Source of the DNA: Shinella granuli
GTDB taxonomy: Bacteria; Pseudomonadota; Alphaproteobacteria; Rhizobiales; Rhizobiaceae
DNA length: 64,000 bases
Assembly (NCBI RefSeq): GCF_004341885.1
Contig: NZ_SLVX01000007.1
Span: 124,001-188,000, forward strand
Direction: 5' to 3'
Shown here: one piece after another, positions 54,113 through 64,000 of the stretch
Numbering within the stretch: the first letter of the stretch is position 1
Layout of the letters: every line of letters begins with the position of its first letter
Position numbers and translations under genes: made by a program
The notes under the pieces: generated by a model
Databases searched by the model: none
Seen by the model: only the letters and a program-made list of their open reading frames with translations
Told to the model about the DNA's origin: nothing

Positions 54113-55954
54113 ATGGCAGCGATCTCCTCCCCGGCGGCCAACGGCAAGGCCTATAATTACGTGGACCATTCCTTCGACGTGATCGTCGTCGGTGCCGGCG
54201 GCGCGGGCCTGCGCGCCACGCTCGGCATGGCCGAGCAGGGCCTCAAGACGGCCTGCATCACCAAGGTCTTCCCGACGCGCTCGCACACCGTCGCCGCCCA
54301 GGGCGGCATCGCAGCCTCGCTCAGGAACATGACGCCGGACAGCTGGCAGTGGCACCTCTACGACACCGTCAAGGGTTCCGACTGGCTCGGTGATGTCGAT
54401 GCCATGCAGTATCTCGCCATGGAAGCGCCGAAGGCGGTCTATGAGCTGGAGCACTACGGCGTGCCCTTCTCGCGCAATGCGGAAGGCAAGATCTACCAGC
54501 GCCCGTTCGGCGGTCACATGCAGAACTATGGCGAGGGGCCGCCGGTGCAGCGAACCTGCGCGGCCGCCGACCGTACCGGTCACGCCATCCTGCACACGCT
54601 CTATGGCCAGTCGCTGCGCAACAACGCGGAATTCTTCATCGAATATTTCGCGCTCGACCTGATCATGTCGGCCGACGGCCGCTGCACCGGCGTCGTCGCC
54701 TGGAACCTCGACGACGGAACGATCCACCGCTTCGCGGCCAAGATGGTGGTGCTGGCGACCGGCGGCTACGGCCGCGCCTATTTCTCGGCCACCTCGGCCC
54801 ACACCTGCACGGGCGACGGCGGCGGCATGATCGCGCGCGCCGGCCTGCCGCTGCAGGACATGGAGTTCGTGCAGTTCCACCCGACCGGCATCTACGGCGC
54901 CGGCTGCCTCATCACCGAGGGTGCCCGCGGCGAGGGCGGCTATCTCGTCAATTCCGAGGGCGAGCGCTTCATGGAGCGCTATGCGCCGTCGGCGAAGGAC
55001 CTCGCTTCGCGCGACGTCGTCTCGCGCTGCATGACGATGGAAATCCGCGAAGGCCGCGGCGTCGGCAAGAACAAGGACCACATCTTCCTGCATCTCGACC
55101 ATCTCGATCCGGCCGTTCTGCACGAACGCCTGCCGGGCATTTCCGAGAGCGCGAAGATCTTCGCCGGCGTCGACGTGACGCGCGAGCCGATCCCGGTCCT
55201 GCCGACCGTCCACTACAATATGGGCGGCATTCCCACGAATTACTGGGGCGAGGTGCTGAACGCCGACAGCCAGAACCCGGAGCGCATCGCGCCCGGCCTG
55301 ATGGCGGTGGGCGAGGCGGGCTGCGCCTCGGTGCACGGCGCCAACCGCCTCGGCTCCAACTCGCTGATCGACCTCGTGGTCTTCGGCCGGGCCGCCGCGA
55401 TCCGCGCCGGCCAGGTGATCGACCGCAACGAGGCGGTGCCGGCGCTGGACGTCGCCGCCTGCGACCGGATCATGGATCGCTTCGATCGCCTCCGGAACGC
55501 CAATGGCGGCACGCCGACGGCGATCCTGCGCGACAAGATGCAGCGCACCATGCAGGAAGACGCCGCCGTGTTCCGCACCCAGGAATCGTTGGAAAGCGGC
55601 TGCCGCCGCATGACGGACATCTGGAAGGAACTGCCGGACATCAAGGTCACCGACCGCTCGATGATCTGGAACTCCGATCTCGTCGAGACGCTGGAGCTGG
55701 AGAACCTGATGGCCAACGCCATCACCACCGTCTACGGCGCCGAGGCCCGCAAGGAGAGCCGCGGCTCGCATGCCCGCGAGGACTATGCAACCGGCCCGCT
55801 CGGCGGCCGCGACGACGTCAACTGGCGCAAGCACACGCTGTCCTGGGTGAACGAGGCGGGCGACGTGACGCTCGACTATCGCCCTGTTCACACCGACCTT
55901 ATCGCGGACGGGATCGATCCCAAGAAGATCGAGCCCAAGGCCCGCGTCTACTGA
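54113..55954 (+). CDS. sdhA: Succinate dehydrogenase flavoprotein subunit
   Basis: Oxidises succinate to fumarate with covalently bound FAD. The 613-residue protein has [20 protein letters not shown] (residues 23-42), the FAD-linking His in [18 protein letters not shown] (about 59-76), the catalytic RGEGGYL loop, RMTDIWK, and [20 protein letters not shown] (about 405-424). Length and order are canonical. Lies 6 bases after sdhD. Confidence 0.98.
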   Translation: MAAISSPAANGKAYNYVDHSFDVIVVGAGGAGLRATLGMAEQGLKTACITKVFPTRSHTVAAQGGIAASLRNMTPDSWQWHLYDTVKGSDWLGDVDAMQYLAMEAPKAVYELEHYGVPFSRNAEGKIYQRPFGGHMQNYGEGPPVQRTCAAADRTGHAILHTLYGQSLRNNAEFFIEYFALDLIMSADGRCTGVVAWNLDDGTIHRFAAKMVVLATGGYGRAYFSATSAHTCTGDGGGMIARAGLPLQDMEFVQFHPTGIYGAGCLITEGARGEGGYLVNSEGERFMERYAPSAKDLASRDVVSRCMTMEIREGRGVGKNKDHIFLHLDHLDPAVLHERLPGISESAKIFAGVDVTREPIPVLPTVHYNMGGIPTNYWGEVLNADSQNPERIAPGLMAVGEAGCASVHGANRLGSNSLIDLVVFGRAAAIRAGQVIDRNEAVPALDVAACDRIMDRFDRLRNANGGTPTAILRDKMQRTMQEDAAVFRTQESLESGCRRMTDIWKELPDIKVTDRSMIWNSDLVETLELENLMANAITTVYGAEARKESRGSHAREDYATGPLGGRDDVNWRKHTLSWVNEAGDVTLDYRPVHTDLIADGIDPKKIEPKARVY

Positions 55955-55972
55955 TCCCGAGGAGAACAGGAC

Positions 55973-56752
55973 ATGGTTGAACTCGCTCTCCCGAAAAACT
56001 CGCAGATGACCGAAGGCAAGGTCTGGCCGAAGCCGGAAGGCGCCACGAACACCCGTGAGTTCCGCATCTACCGCTGGAACCCCGATGACGGCAAGAACCC
56101 GTCGATCGACACCTTCTACATCGATGTCGACGATTGCGGCCCGATGGTGCTCGACGCGCTGCTCTACATCAAGAACAAGATCGACCCGACGCTGACGCTG
56201 CGCCGCTCCTGCCGCGAGGGCATCTGCGGCTCCTGCGCCATGAACATCGACGGCACCAACACGCTCGCCTGCACCAAGGGCATGGATGAGATCACGGGTG
56301 CGGTGAAGGTCTATCCGCTGCCGCACATGCCGGTCGTCAAGGACCTCGTTCCCGACCTCACGAACTTCTACGCCCAGCACCGCTCGATCGAGCCCTGGCT
56401 GAAGACCGTGTCGCCGACGCCGGCGAAGGAGTGGAAGCAGAGCCATGAGGACCGCCTCAAGCTCGACGGCCTCTACGAGTGCATTCTCTGCGCCTGCTGC
56501 TCGACGTCCTGTCCGAGCTACTGGTGGAACGGCGACCGTTATCTCGGCCCGGCCGTGCTGCTCCAGGCCTATCGCTGGCTGATCGACAGCCGCGACGAAG
56601 CCACCGGCGAACGCCTCGACAACCTGGAAGATCCCTTCCGCCTCTATCGCTGCCACACGATCATGAACTGTGCCCAGGCCTGCCCGAAGGGGCTGAACCC
56701 GGCCAAGGCGATCGGCGAAATCAAGAAGATGCTGGTCGAGCGCCGGCTCTGA
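55973..56752 (+). CDS. sdhB: Succinate dehydrogenase iron-sulfur subunit
   Basis: Electron relay of complex II. The 259-residue protein has the 2Fe-2S ligands in [14 protein letters not shown] (about residues 80-93), the 4Fe-4S ligands in [12 protein letters not shown] (about 170-181), and the 3Fe-4S end [20 protein letters not shown] (about 227-246). Last gene of sdhCDAB; a terminator follows. Confidence 0.98.
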   Translation: MVELALPKNSQMTEGKVWPKPEGATNTREFRIYRWNPDDGKNPSIDTFYIDVDDCGPMVLDALLYIKNKIDPTLTLRRSCREGICGSCAMNIDGTNTLACTKGMDEITGAVKVYPLPHMPVVKDLVPDLTNFYAQHRSIEPWLKTVSPTPAKEWKQSHEDRLKLDGLYECILCACCSTSCPSYWWNGDRYLGPAVLLQAYRWLIDSRDEATGERLDNLEDPFRLYRCHTIMNCAQACPKGLNPAKAIGEIKKMLVERRL

Positions 56753-56786
56753 CCCATATGATAGGCATTCATGAAACGTGAGGAGG

Positions 56787-56815
56787 CGGCCCGGTTATTC
56801 GGGCCGTTTCGTCTT
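56787..56815 (+). terminator. Terminator of sdhCDAB
   Basis: CGGCCCG (56787-56793), loop GTTATT, CGGGCCG (56800-56806), then TTTCGTCTTG. The stem is perfect but the T-run is interrupted. Confidence 0.75.
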
Positions 56816-56895
56816 GATTCGTGCGGGCGATTCACGTTAATTCGGCGGAAATTGCTGCACAGCAGCAGTATCGGGCAGATATCGGGAGTAACGAC

Positions 56896-57438
56896 ATGCG
56901 GATTCACCATGTGGCAGGCGGGCTGATGATGGCGCTTGCTCTGGCCGGTTGCCAGCGCACGTCGATGGACAGCGTCAATACCCAGCAGAACATCACGCCG
57001 CTGCAGGCCCAGCCGATCGGCAGCGTCTCCTCCAGCCAGCTGCCCGATCCGACGACCGATACCTCGCAGTTCCCCGAAAAGCCGACGACCGACACGGCAA
57101 TGGCGACCGGCACGGGTATTGCCGGCGGCGCGGCGGATGCGGCAGCCGCGACGGCGCTCGACGTCACCAAGGAATCCATGGTCGGCAACTGGCGCGTGGC
57201 AAGCGGCGCGTCCTCCTGCGACATGTTCCTGACGCTCACCAATCTCGGCAGCGGCTCGCGCGGCGGCACGCGCGGCTGCGCGGGCGAGCTGACGACGATG
57301 GGCTCCTGGGAAGTCGCCGGCAAGCAGGTCGTGCTGAAGGACCGCAACGGCAATGCCATCGCCCGCCTCTACAAGACGGCCGATGCCCGTTTCGACGGTT
57401 CGACCAATTCCGGCCAGTCCGTCAGCCTTTCGCGCTGA
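56896..57438 (+). CDS. omp19: Outer-membrane lipoprotein, Omp19-like, protease-inhibitor (Inh) family
   Basis: A 180-residue lipoprotein: signal peptide with lipobox LAGC (lipid Cys about residue 19), a Ser/Thr/Pro/Ala-rich linker (about 20-90), and a C-terminal Inh-type beta-barrel: [41 protein letters not shown], and [20 protein letters not shown]. This ordering and the ending are very close to Brucella Omp19, which inhibits proteases in the host and shields antigens. Here a role in protecting the envelope against periplasmic or external proteases is the likely analogue. ATG 56896; a spurious upstream ATG exists. Confidence 0.88.
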   Translation: MRIHHVAGGLMMALALAGCQRTSMDSVNTQQNITPLQAQPIGSVSSSQLPDPTTDTSQFPEKPTTDTAMATGTGIAGGAADAAAATALDVTKESMVGNWRVASGASSCDMFLTLTNLGSGSRGGTRGCAGELTTMGSWEVAGKQVVLKDRNGNAIARLYKTADARFDGSTNSGQSVSLSR

Positions 57439-57476
57439 ACCCGCCCTGGCGACACCGACACGGATAAAAGCCGCCC

Positions 57477-58670
57477 ATGGGCAAGGACTGGGACAGTGGA
57501 TCGACACATCCGGACCATGGCGTCTCGGATAGGCTGCAGGCCCTTGTCCAGAGCGGCGAGCTGAAGCCGGACCCGGCGCAGAAGGCCATGGCCGCGCGTT
57601 TCGACAGGCTGCTCGCCGATCTTCATGCCCAGCGTCCGGCCCGCAAGTCCAGCGCGCTCGGCTGGCTCTTCGCTTCGCGGAAACCCGAAACCGTCAGCGC
57701 GCCCAGGGGCCTCTACATCCATGGCGGGGTCGGGCGCGGGAAGACCATGCTGATGGACATGTTCTTCGAGCTGGCGCGGGTGAAGCGCAAGCGGCGGGCG
57801 CATTTCCATGAATTCATGGCCGATGTGCACGACCGCATCCACAAGCACCGCCAGAAGCTGAAGGCCGGTGAGACCAAGCAGGCCGATCCCGTGCCGCCGG
57901 TCGCCGCCAGCCTCGTCGAGGAGGCGCGGCTGCTCTGCTTCGACGAGTTTTCGGTGACGGACATCGCCGATGCGATGATCCTGTCGCGGCTTTTCGGCGA
58001 GCTTTTCCAGCGCGGCTGCATTCTGGTCGCGACCTCGAATGTCGAGCCGGACAATCTCTACAGGGACGGCCTCAATCGCAGCCTTTTCCTGCCCTTCGTC
58101 GATCTCCTGAAGAAACATGTCGAGATCCTGCCGCTGGATTCGCTGACGGACTACCGCATGGAGAAGGACAGCGGCCTGCCGGTGTTCCGCCATCCGCTCG
58201 GCGTCGAGGCCGACATGGCGATGGATGCGGCCTGGCGGCGCGAGACGGCGGGCGGGGCGGCCAAGGCCGAGACGATCTCCTTCCGGGGCCGCAGCATCCC
58301 GGTGCCGCAGGCCGTGGGCCGTATCGCACGGTTTTCCTTCGCCGATCTCTGCGAGCGCCCGCTTGGCGCCGCCGATTACCTGGAAATCCTTGCCCATTAC
58401 GACACGCTCTTCGTCGACCACGTTCCCTTCCTCGGGGCGGAGAAGCGCAACGAGACGAAGCGCTTCATCAATCTCGTCGATACGATCTACGATCACCGCG
58501 CCCGGCTCTTCGCCTCCGCCGCGGCGGCGCCGGAAAACCTGCTCGTGACCCGCAAGGGCACGGAAGGTTTCGAGTTCGACCGCACGGTCTCGCGCCTTTT
58601 CGAGATCCGCAGCACGGAATATCTCGCCGATCACAAGGCCCGCTATAGTGGGGATGTGACGAAAGCGTGA
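57477..58670 (+). CDS. zapE: ZapE/AFG1-like ATPase
   Basis: A 397-residue AAA-like ATPase. Walker A is GGVGRGKTMLMDMFFE (about residues 83-98), then HFHEFMADVHDRIH, Walker B LLCFDEFSVTDIADAMIL (about 152-169), sensor ATSNVEPDNLYRDGLNR, and the C-terminal LFVDHVPFLGAEKRNETKRF. ZapE binds FtsZ in late division in E. coli; AFG1 degrades respiratory subunits in mitochondria, and here it lies between sdh and mdh, next to respiratory genes. Length is normal. Confidence 0.95.
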   Translation: MGKDWDSGSTHPDHGVSDRLQALVQSGELKPDPAQKAMAARFDRLLADLHAQRPARKSSALGWLFASRKPETVSAPRGLYIHGGVGRGKTMLMDMFFELARVKRKRRAHFHEFMADVHDRIHKHRQKLKAGETKQADPVPPVAASLVEEARLLCFDEFSVTDIADAMILSRLFGELFQRGCILVATSNVEPDNLYRDGLNRSLFLPFVDLLKKHVEILPLDSLTDYRMEKDSGLPVFRHPLGVEADMAMDAAWRRETAGGAAKAETISFRGRSIPVPQAVGRIARFSFADLCERPLGAADYLEILAHYDTLFVDHVPFLGAEKRNETKRFINLVDTIYDHRARLFASAAAAPENLLVTRKGTEGFEFDRTVSRLFEIRSTEYLADHKARYSGDVTKA

Positions 58671-58673
58671 CGG

Positions 58674-58702
58674 AAATTCTTACGTTTACGTAAGAATTTT
58701 TG
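58674..58702 (+). terminator. AT-rich terminator hairpin after zapE
   Basis: AAATTCTTACG (58674-58684), TTTA loop, CGTAAGAATTT (58689-58699), then TTTG. An 11-bp perfect inverted repeat three bases after the zapE stop, unlike the usual GC-rich stems in this window. Confidence 0.6.
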
Positions 58703-58815
58703 TATCTAACCGATTGAAAAGCTTCAGTCCAAAAGTATGTGTTGAATTTTTAACCTGACAAGCGTAAGCCCTTGCGCCGAAAGGTCCCGCAATTGCGACA
58801 TTGGGGGCCTGTTGA

Positions 58816-59799
<984 letters not shown>

Positions 59800-59819
59800 T
59801 CCCGGCTCTTTTGTTTCAC

Positions 59820-59848
59820 GCAATTCCAGCAGGCCCTGCTGGAATTGC
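59820..59848. repeat. Perfect palindrome between mdh and sucC
   Basis: GCAATTCCAGCAGG, central C, CCTGCTGGAATTGC: 14-bp arms with no mismatch. It is not followed by a T-run on either strand. It lies in the 67-base gap between cotranscribed genes. Confidence 0.75.
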
Positions 59849-59866
59849 TCAGACAGGATTTATCCC

Positions 59867-61060
<1,194 letters not shown>

Positions 61061-61077
61061 CTGAAGGACCTGACCTC

Positions 61078-61980
61078 ATGTCGATTCTCGTCAACAAGAA
61101 CACCAAGGTCCTCGTTCAGGGCCTGACCGGCAAGACCGGCACCTTCCACACCGAACAGGCGCTCGCCTATTACGGCACGCAGATGGTCGGCGGCATACAC
61201 CCGAAGAAGGGCGGCGAAACCTGGACCGGCTCGAAGGGCGAAAGCCTGCCGATCTTCGCCTCGGTTGCCGAAGGCAAGGAAAAGACCGGCGCGGACGCAT
61301 CGGTGATCTACGTGCCGCCGGCAGGCGCCGCGGATGCGATCATCGAGGCGATCGAAGCGGAGATCCCCTTCATCACCTGCATCACCGAGGGCATTCCGGT
61401 TGCCGACATGGTGCGCGTCAAGGCCCGCCTCGACCGCTCCAATTCGCGCCTGCTCGGCCCGAACTGCCCGGGCATCCTGACGCCGGAAGAGTGCAAGATC
61501 GGCATCATGCCGGGCTCGATCTTCCGCAAGGGCTCGGTCGGCATCGTCTCGCGCTCCGGCACGCTGACCTATGAAGCCGTGTTCCAGACCTCCAACGAGG
61601 GCCTCGGCCAGACCACGGCCGTCGGCATCGGCGGCGACCCGGTCAAGGGCACCGAGTTCATCGACGTGCTGGAGATGTTCCTGGCCGACGACGCCACGAC
61701 CTCGATCATCATGATCGGCGAAATCGGCGGCTCGGCCGAGGAAGATGCGGCGCAGTTCCTCATCGACGAAGCCAAGAAGGGCCGCAAGAAGCCGATGGCC
61801 GGCTTCATCGCGGGCCGCACGGCCCCGAAGGGCCGCACCATGGGCCATGCCGGCGCCGTCGTCTCCGGCGGCAAGGGCGATGCGGAATCCAAGATCGCGG
61901 CGATGGAGGCGGCGGGCATCCGCGTTTCGCCTTCGCCGGCGCGCCTCGGCAAGACGCTGGTCGAAGTCCTCAAGGGCTGA
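61078..61980 (+). CDS. sucD: Succinyl-CoA synthetase alpha subunit
   Basis: CoA-binding, phosphohistidine subunit. The 300-residue protein has [20 protein letters not shown] (residues 12-31), the [20 protein letters not shown] loop (about 126-145) and the active-site His in [18 protein letters not shown] (about 257-274). ATG 61078 gives the standard start; a longer frame upstream overlaps sucC. Followed by a 137-base gap with hairpins before sucA. Confidence 0.98.
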   Translation: MSILVNKNTKVLVQGLTGKTGTFHTEQALAYYGTQMVGGIHPKKGGETWTGSKGESLPIFASVAEGKEKTGADASVIYVPPAGAADAIIEAIEAEIPFITCITEGIPVADMVRVKARLDRSNSRLLGPNCPGILTPEECKIGIMPGSIFRKGSVGIVSRSGTLTYEAVFQTSNEGLGQTTAVGIGGDPVKGTEFIDVLEMFLADDATTSIIMIGEIGGSAEEDAAQFLIDEAKKGRKKPMAGFIAGRTAPKGRTMGHAGAVVSGGKGDAESKIAAMEAAGIRVSPSPARLGKTLVEVLKG

Positions 61981-61997
61981 GAAACGAAAACGGGGTG

Positions 61998-62051
61998 GGC
62001 CGGCTGAAAATGCCGGCCGATCCGTCTCTTCCCGGCGCGGTGCGCGCCGGG
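61998..62051 (+). repeat. Two tandem hairpins between sucD and sucA
   Basis: First, GGCCGGC (61998-62004), 7-base loop, GCCGGCC (62012-62018). Second, CCCGGCGCG (62031-62039), GTG loop, CGCGCCGGG (62043-62051). Neither is followed by a T-run, so they may tune or protect the mRNA rather than end it. Confidence 0.6.
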
Positions 62052-62117
62052 CGGCAAGCCGGGGAGGCCCGGTCAACACGATCGTTCGGGAGGCGGGCGC
62101 GGCGCCCGCGAAACACC

Positions 62118-64000
62118 ATGGCACGGCAAGACGCCAACGAACAATTCCTGGCCACGTCCTTCCTCGACGGGGCGAACGCAGCCTATATCGAGCAGCTCTA
62201 CGCGAAGTACGAGGCCGATCCCGCCTCGCTCGGTGAGGAATGGCAGGCCTTCTTCAAGGCCCTCGAAGACCAGCCCTCCGACATCGTGAAGGCCGCCAAG
62301 GGCGCCTCCTGGAAGCGCGCGAACTGGCCCATCGCGGCCAATGGCGAGCTCGTCTCGGCGCTCGACGGCAACTGGGGCATTGTCGAGAAGGTCCTGGAAA
62401 AGAAGGTGCAGGCAAAGGCCGAGGCCGTTGCGGCCCAGACCGGCACGCCCGTCAACCAGGCCGACGTCAACCAGGCGACGCGCGATTCCGTGCGCGCCAT
62501 CATGATGATCCGCGCCTACCGCGCGCGCGGCCACCTGCACGCCAAGCTCGATCCGCTCGGCCTTGCTGTCCCCGTGGAGGACTATAACGAGCTTTCGCCC
62601 TCGAACTACGGTTTCGAGGAGAAGGATCTCGACCGCAAGATCTTCATCGACAACGTGCTCGGCCTCGAATATGCGAGCGTGCGCGAAATGGTCGAGATCC
62701 TGGAGCGCACCTATTGCTCGACGATCGGCGTCGAGTTCATGCACATCTCCAACCCGGAAGAGAAGGGCTGGATCCAGGAGCGCATCGAGGGCCCGGACAA
62801 GGGCGTCGACTTCACGCCCGAGGGCAAGAAGGCGATCCTGCAGAAGCTGATCGAGGCGGAAGGCTTCGAGCAGTTCATCGACGTCAAGTACAAGGGCACC
62901 AAGCGCTTCGGTCTCGATGGTGGCGAGTCCCTCATCCCGGCGCTGGAGCAGATCATCAAGCGCGGCGGCCAGCTCGGCCTCAAGGAAATCGTGCTCGGCA
63001 TGGCCCATCGTGGCCGCCTCAACGTGCTCACCAACGTGATGGCCAAGCCCCATCGCGCCGTCTTCCACGAGTTCAAGGGCGGCTCCTATGCGCCGGACGA
63101 CGTGGAAGGCTCGGGCGACGTGAAGTACCACCTCGGCGCCTCCTCGGACCGCGAGTTCGACGGCAACAAGGTGCACCTGTCGCTGACCGCCAACCCCTCG
63201 CACCTTGAAATCGTCAACCCGGTCGTCATGGGCAAGGCCCGCGCCAAGCAGGACCAGATGGCGACCGTCTTCGAGGGCGACATCATTCCGCTGCGCGAGC
63301 GCGTCAAGGTCATGCCGCTGCTGCTGCATGGCGATGCGGCCTTCGCGGGCCAGGGCGTCGTTGCCGAAATCCTCGGCCTGTCGGGCCTGCGCGGCCACCG
63401 CGTCGCCGGCACGGTGCATGTCATCATCAACAACCAGATCGGTTTCACCACGAACCCGGCCTTCTCGCGCTCCTCGCCCTATCCGTCGGATGTGGCGAAG
63501 ATGATCGAGGCGCCGATCTTCCATGTGAACGGCGACGATCCGGAAGCGGTGACCTATGCCGCCAAGGTCGCGACCGAATTCCGCATGAAGTTCCACAAGC
63601 CGGTCGTGCTGGATATCTTCTGCTATCGCCGCTTCGGCCACAACGAAGGCGACGAGCCGGCGTTCACCCAGCCGAAGATGTACAAGGCGATCCGCGCGCA
63701 CAAGACCGTGGTCAACCTCTATGGTTCGCGCCTCATCGGCGAGGGCGTGATCAGCGAGGGCGAGTTCGAGAAGATGAAGGCCGACTGGCGCGCCAATCTC
63801 GAACAGGAATTCGAGGCCGGCCAGTCCTACAAGCCGAACAAGGCCGACTGGCTGGACGGCGCCTGGTCGGGCCTGCGCTCGGCCGACAACCAGGACGAAC
63901 AGCGTCGCGGCAAGACCTCCGTGCCGATGAAGCAGCTCAAGGAGATCGGCCGCAAGATCGCGACGATCCCGGAAGGCTTCAAGGCGCACAAGACCATCCA
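62118..64000 (+). CDS. sucA: 2-oxoglutarate dehydrogenase E1 component, 5' part
   Basis: The thiamine-diphosphate subunit that decarboxylates 2-oxoglutarate. About 627 residues of roughly 1,000 lie in the window; the frame is open to the edge. It begins MARQDANEQFLATSFLDGAN, then the helical N-terminal motif (AYIEQLYAKYEADPASLGEEW, as AYIEQLYAKYEADP), and the E1 landmarks IRAYRARGHLHAKLDPLGL (about 132-150), VLGMAHRGRLNVLTNVM (about 294-310) and NNQIGFTTNP. Start is ATG 62118 with no strong ribosome site visible. It is read with mdh and sucCD and probably runs on into sucB and lpdA. Confidence 0.97.
   Translation, partial: MARQDANEQFLATSFLDGANAAYIEQLYAKYEADPASLGEEWQAFFKALEDQPSDIVKAAKGASWKRANWPIAANGELVSALDGNWGIVEKVLEKKVQAKAEAVAAQTGTPVNQADVNQATRDSVRAIMMIRAYRARGHLHAKLDPLGLAVPVEDYNELSPSNYGFEEKDLDRKIFIDNVLGLEYASVREMVEILERTYCSTIGVEFMHISNPEEKGWIQERIEGPDKGVDFTPEGKKAILQKLIEAEGFEQFIDVKYKGTKRFGLDGGESLIPALEQIIKRGGQLGLKEIVLGMAHRGRLNVLTNVMAKPHRAVFHEFKGGSYAPDDVEGSGDVKYHLGASSDREFDGNKVHLSLTANPSHLEIVNPVVMGKARAKQDQMATVFEGDIIPLRERVKVMPLLLHGDAAFAGQGVVAEILGLSGLRGHRVAGTVHVIINNQIGFTTNPAFSRSSPYPSDVAKMIEAPIFHVNGDDPEAVTYAAKVATEFRMKFHKPVVLDIFCYRRFGHNEGDEPAFTQPKMYKAIRAHKTVVNLYGSRLIGEGVISEGEFEKMKADWRANLEQEFEAGQSYKPNKADWLDGAWSGLRSADNQDEQRRGKTSVPMKQLKEIGRKIATIPEGFKAHKTI

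Noticed and set aside
53630-56656. 1008-residue minus-strand frame opposite sdhC-sdhB
   Set aside because: Long only because of high GC third-position bias; spans four clear plus-strand genes.

Overview
The window is a 64 kb, GC-rich chromosomal segment of an alphaproteobacterium, most likely a Rhizobiaceae member related to Sinorhizobium, Shinella, Rhizobium or Agrobacterium. The reasons are the mdh-sucC-sucD-sucA order next to sdhCDAB, a CenR-type response regulator, a lipoprotein very like Brucella Omp19, a hemC-hemD-mitofilin-like-hemY cluster, several rhizobial-type intergenic palindromes, and TTAA-N7-TTAAC (CtrA-type) sites. I see no prophage, insertion sequence, CRISPR array, toxin-antitoxin or defence island. 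Gene density is high and the content is mostly core metabolism and housekeeping.

Layout. 1-6.5 kb: the 3' part of metA, a GNAT acetyltransferase, an aldose epimerase, a chemoreceptor, an exported esterase-like hydrolase and a divergent, frameshifted AraC-type regulator, then tRNA-Gly(GCC). 6.7-11.5 kb: an editing deacylase, a thioredoxin-TPR protein, a Lon-N domain protein, a Trm112-like protein, a UbiH-type hydroxylase and tesB. 11.6-18 kb: glnK-amtB behind a sigma-54 promoter, ftsK with an upstream CtrA-type site, lolA and xthA. 18-25 kb: a lone cyclic-nucleotide-binding domain protein, cenR, an L,D-transpeptidase, an aldo/keto reductase, a SixA-like phosphatase, leuC and two parts of an amino-acid ABC importer. 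25-31 kb: a translation cluster on the minus strand (ffh, chorismate mutase, rpsP, rimM, trmD, rplS), interrupted by an opposite-strand TauE/SafE permease. 31-40 kb: a Tat-exported metallo-beta-lactamase-fold enzyme, dapF-mtaB-ftsY-ispZ, a PhoD-type alkaline phosphatase behind a PHO-box array, and typA. 40-49 kb: a GNAT protein, ppa, a run of minus-strand genes (DUF167, YggT, glutamine amidotransferase, TerB) and the haem genes hemC-hemD-mitofilin-like-hemY. 49-53 kb: tsaD-gpsA-YciI-EVE-methyltransferase and an exported basic protein. 53-64 kb: TCA-cycle genes sdhCDAB, omp19-like, zapE, mdh, sucC, sucD and the 5' two thirds of sucA.

Functional themes. The right end encodes succinate dehydrogenase, malate dehydrogenase, succinyl-CoA synthetase and the E1 component of 2-oxoglutarate dehydrogenase, four neighbouring TCA-cycle steps. 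The centre couples co-translational protein targeting (ffh, ftsY) to ribosome and tRNA maturation. Regulation can be read in several places: sigma-54 for nitrogen (glnK-amtB), PhoB-type for phosphate (phoD), CtrA-type cell-cycle sites (ftsK, a GNAT gene, an exported basic protein), and a palindrome TTGCACTGCAA shared by the ppa and sdhC upstream regions. I did not find a convincing wholly new biological system; the most useful leads are regulatory sites, a broken regulator, a possible leaderless small ORF before leuC, and structured intergenic RNAs.
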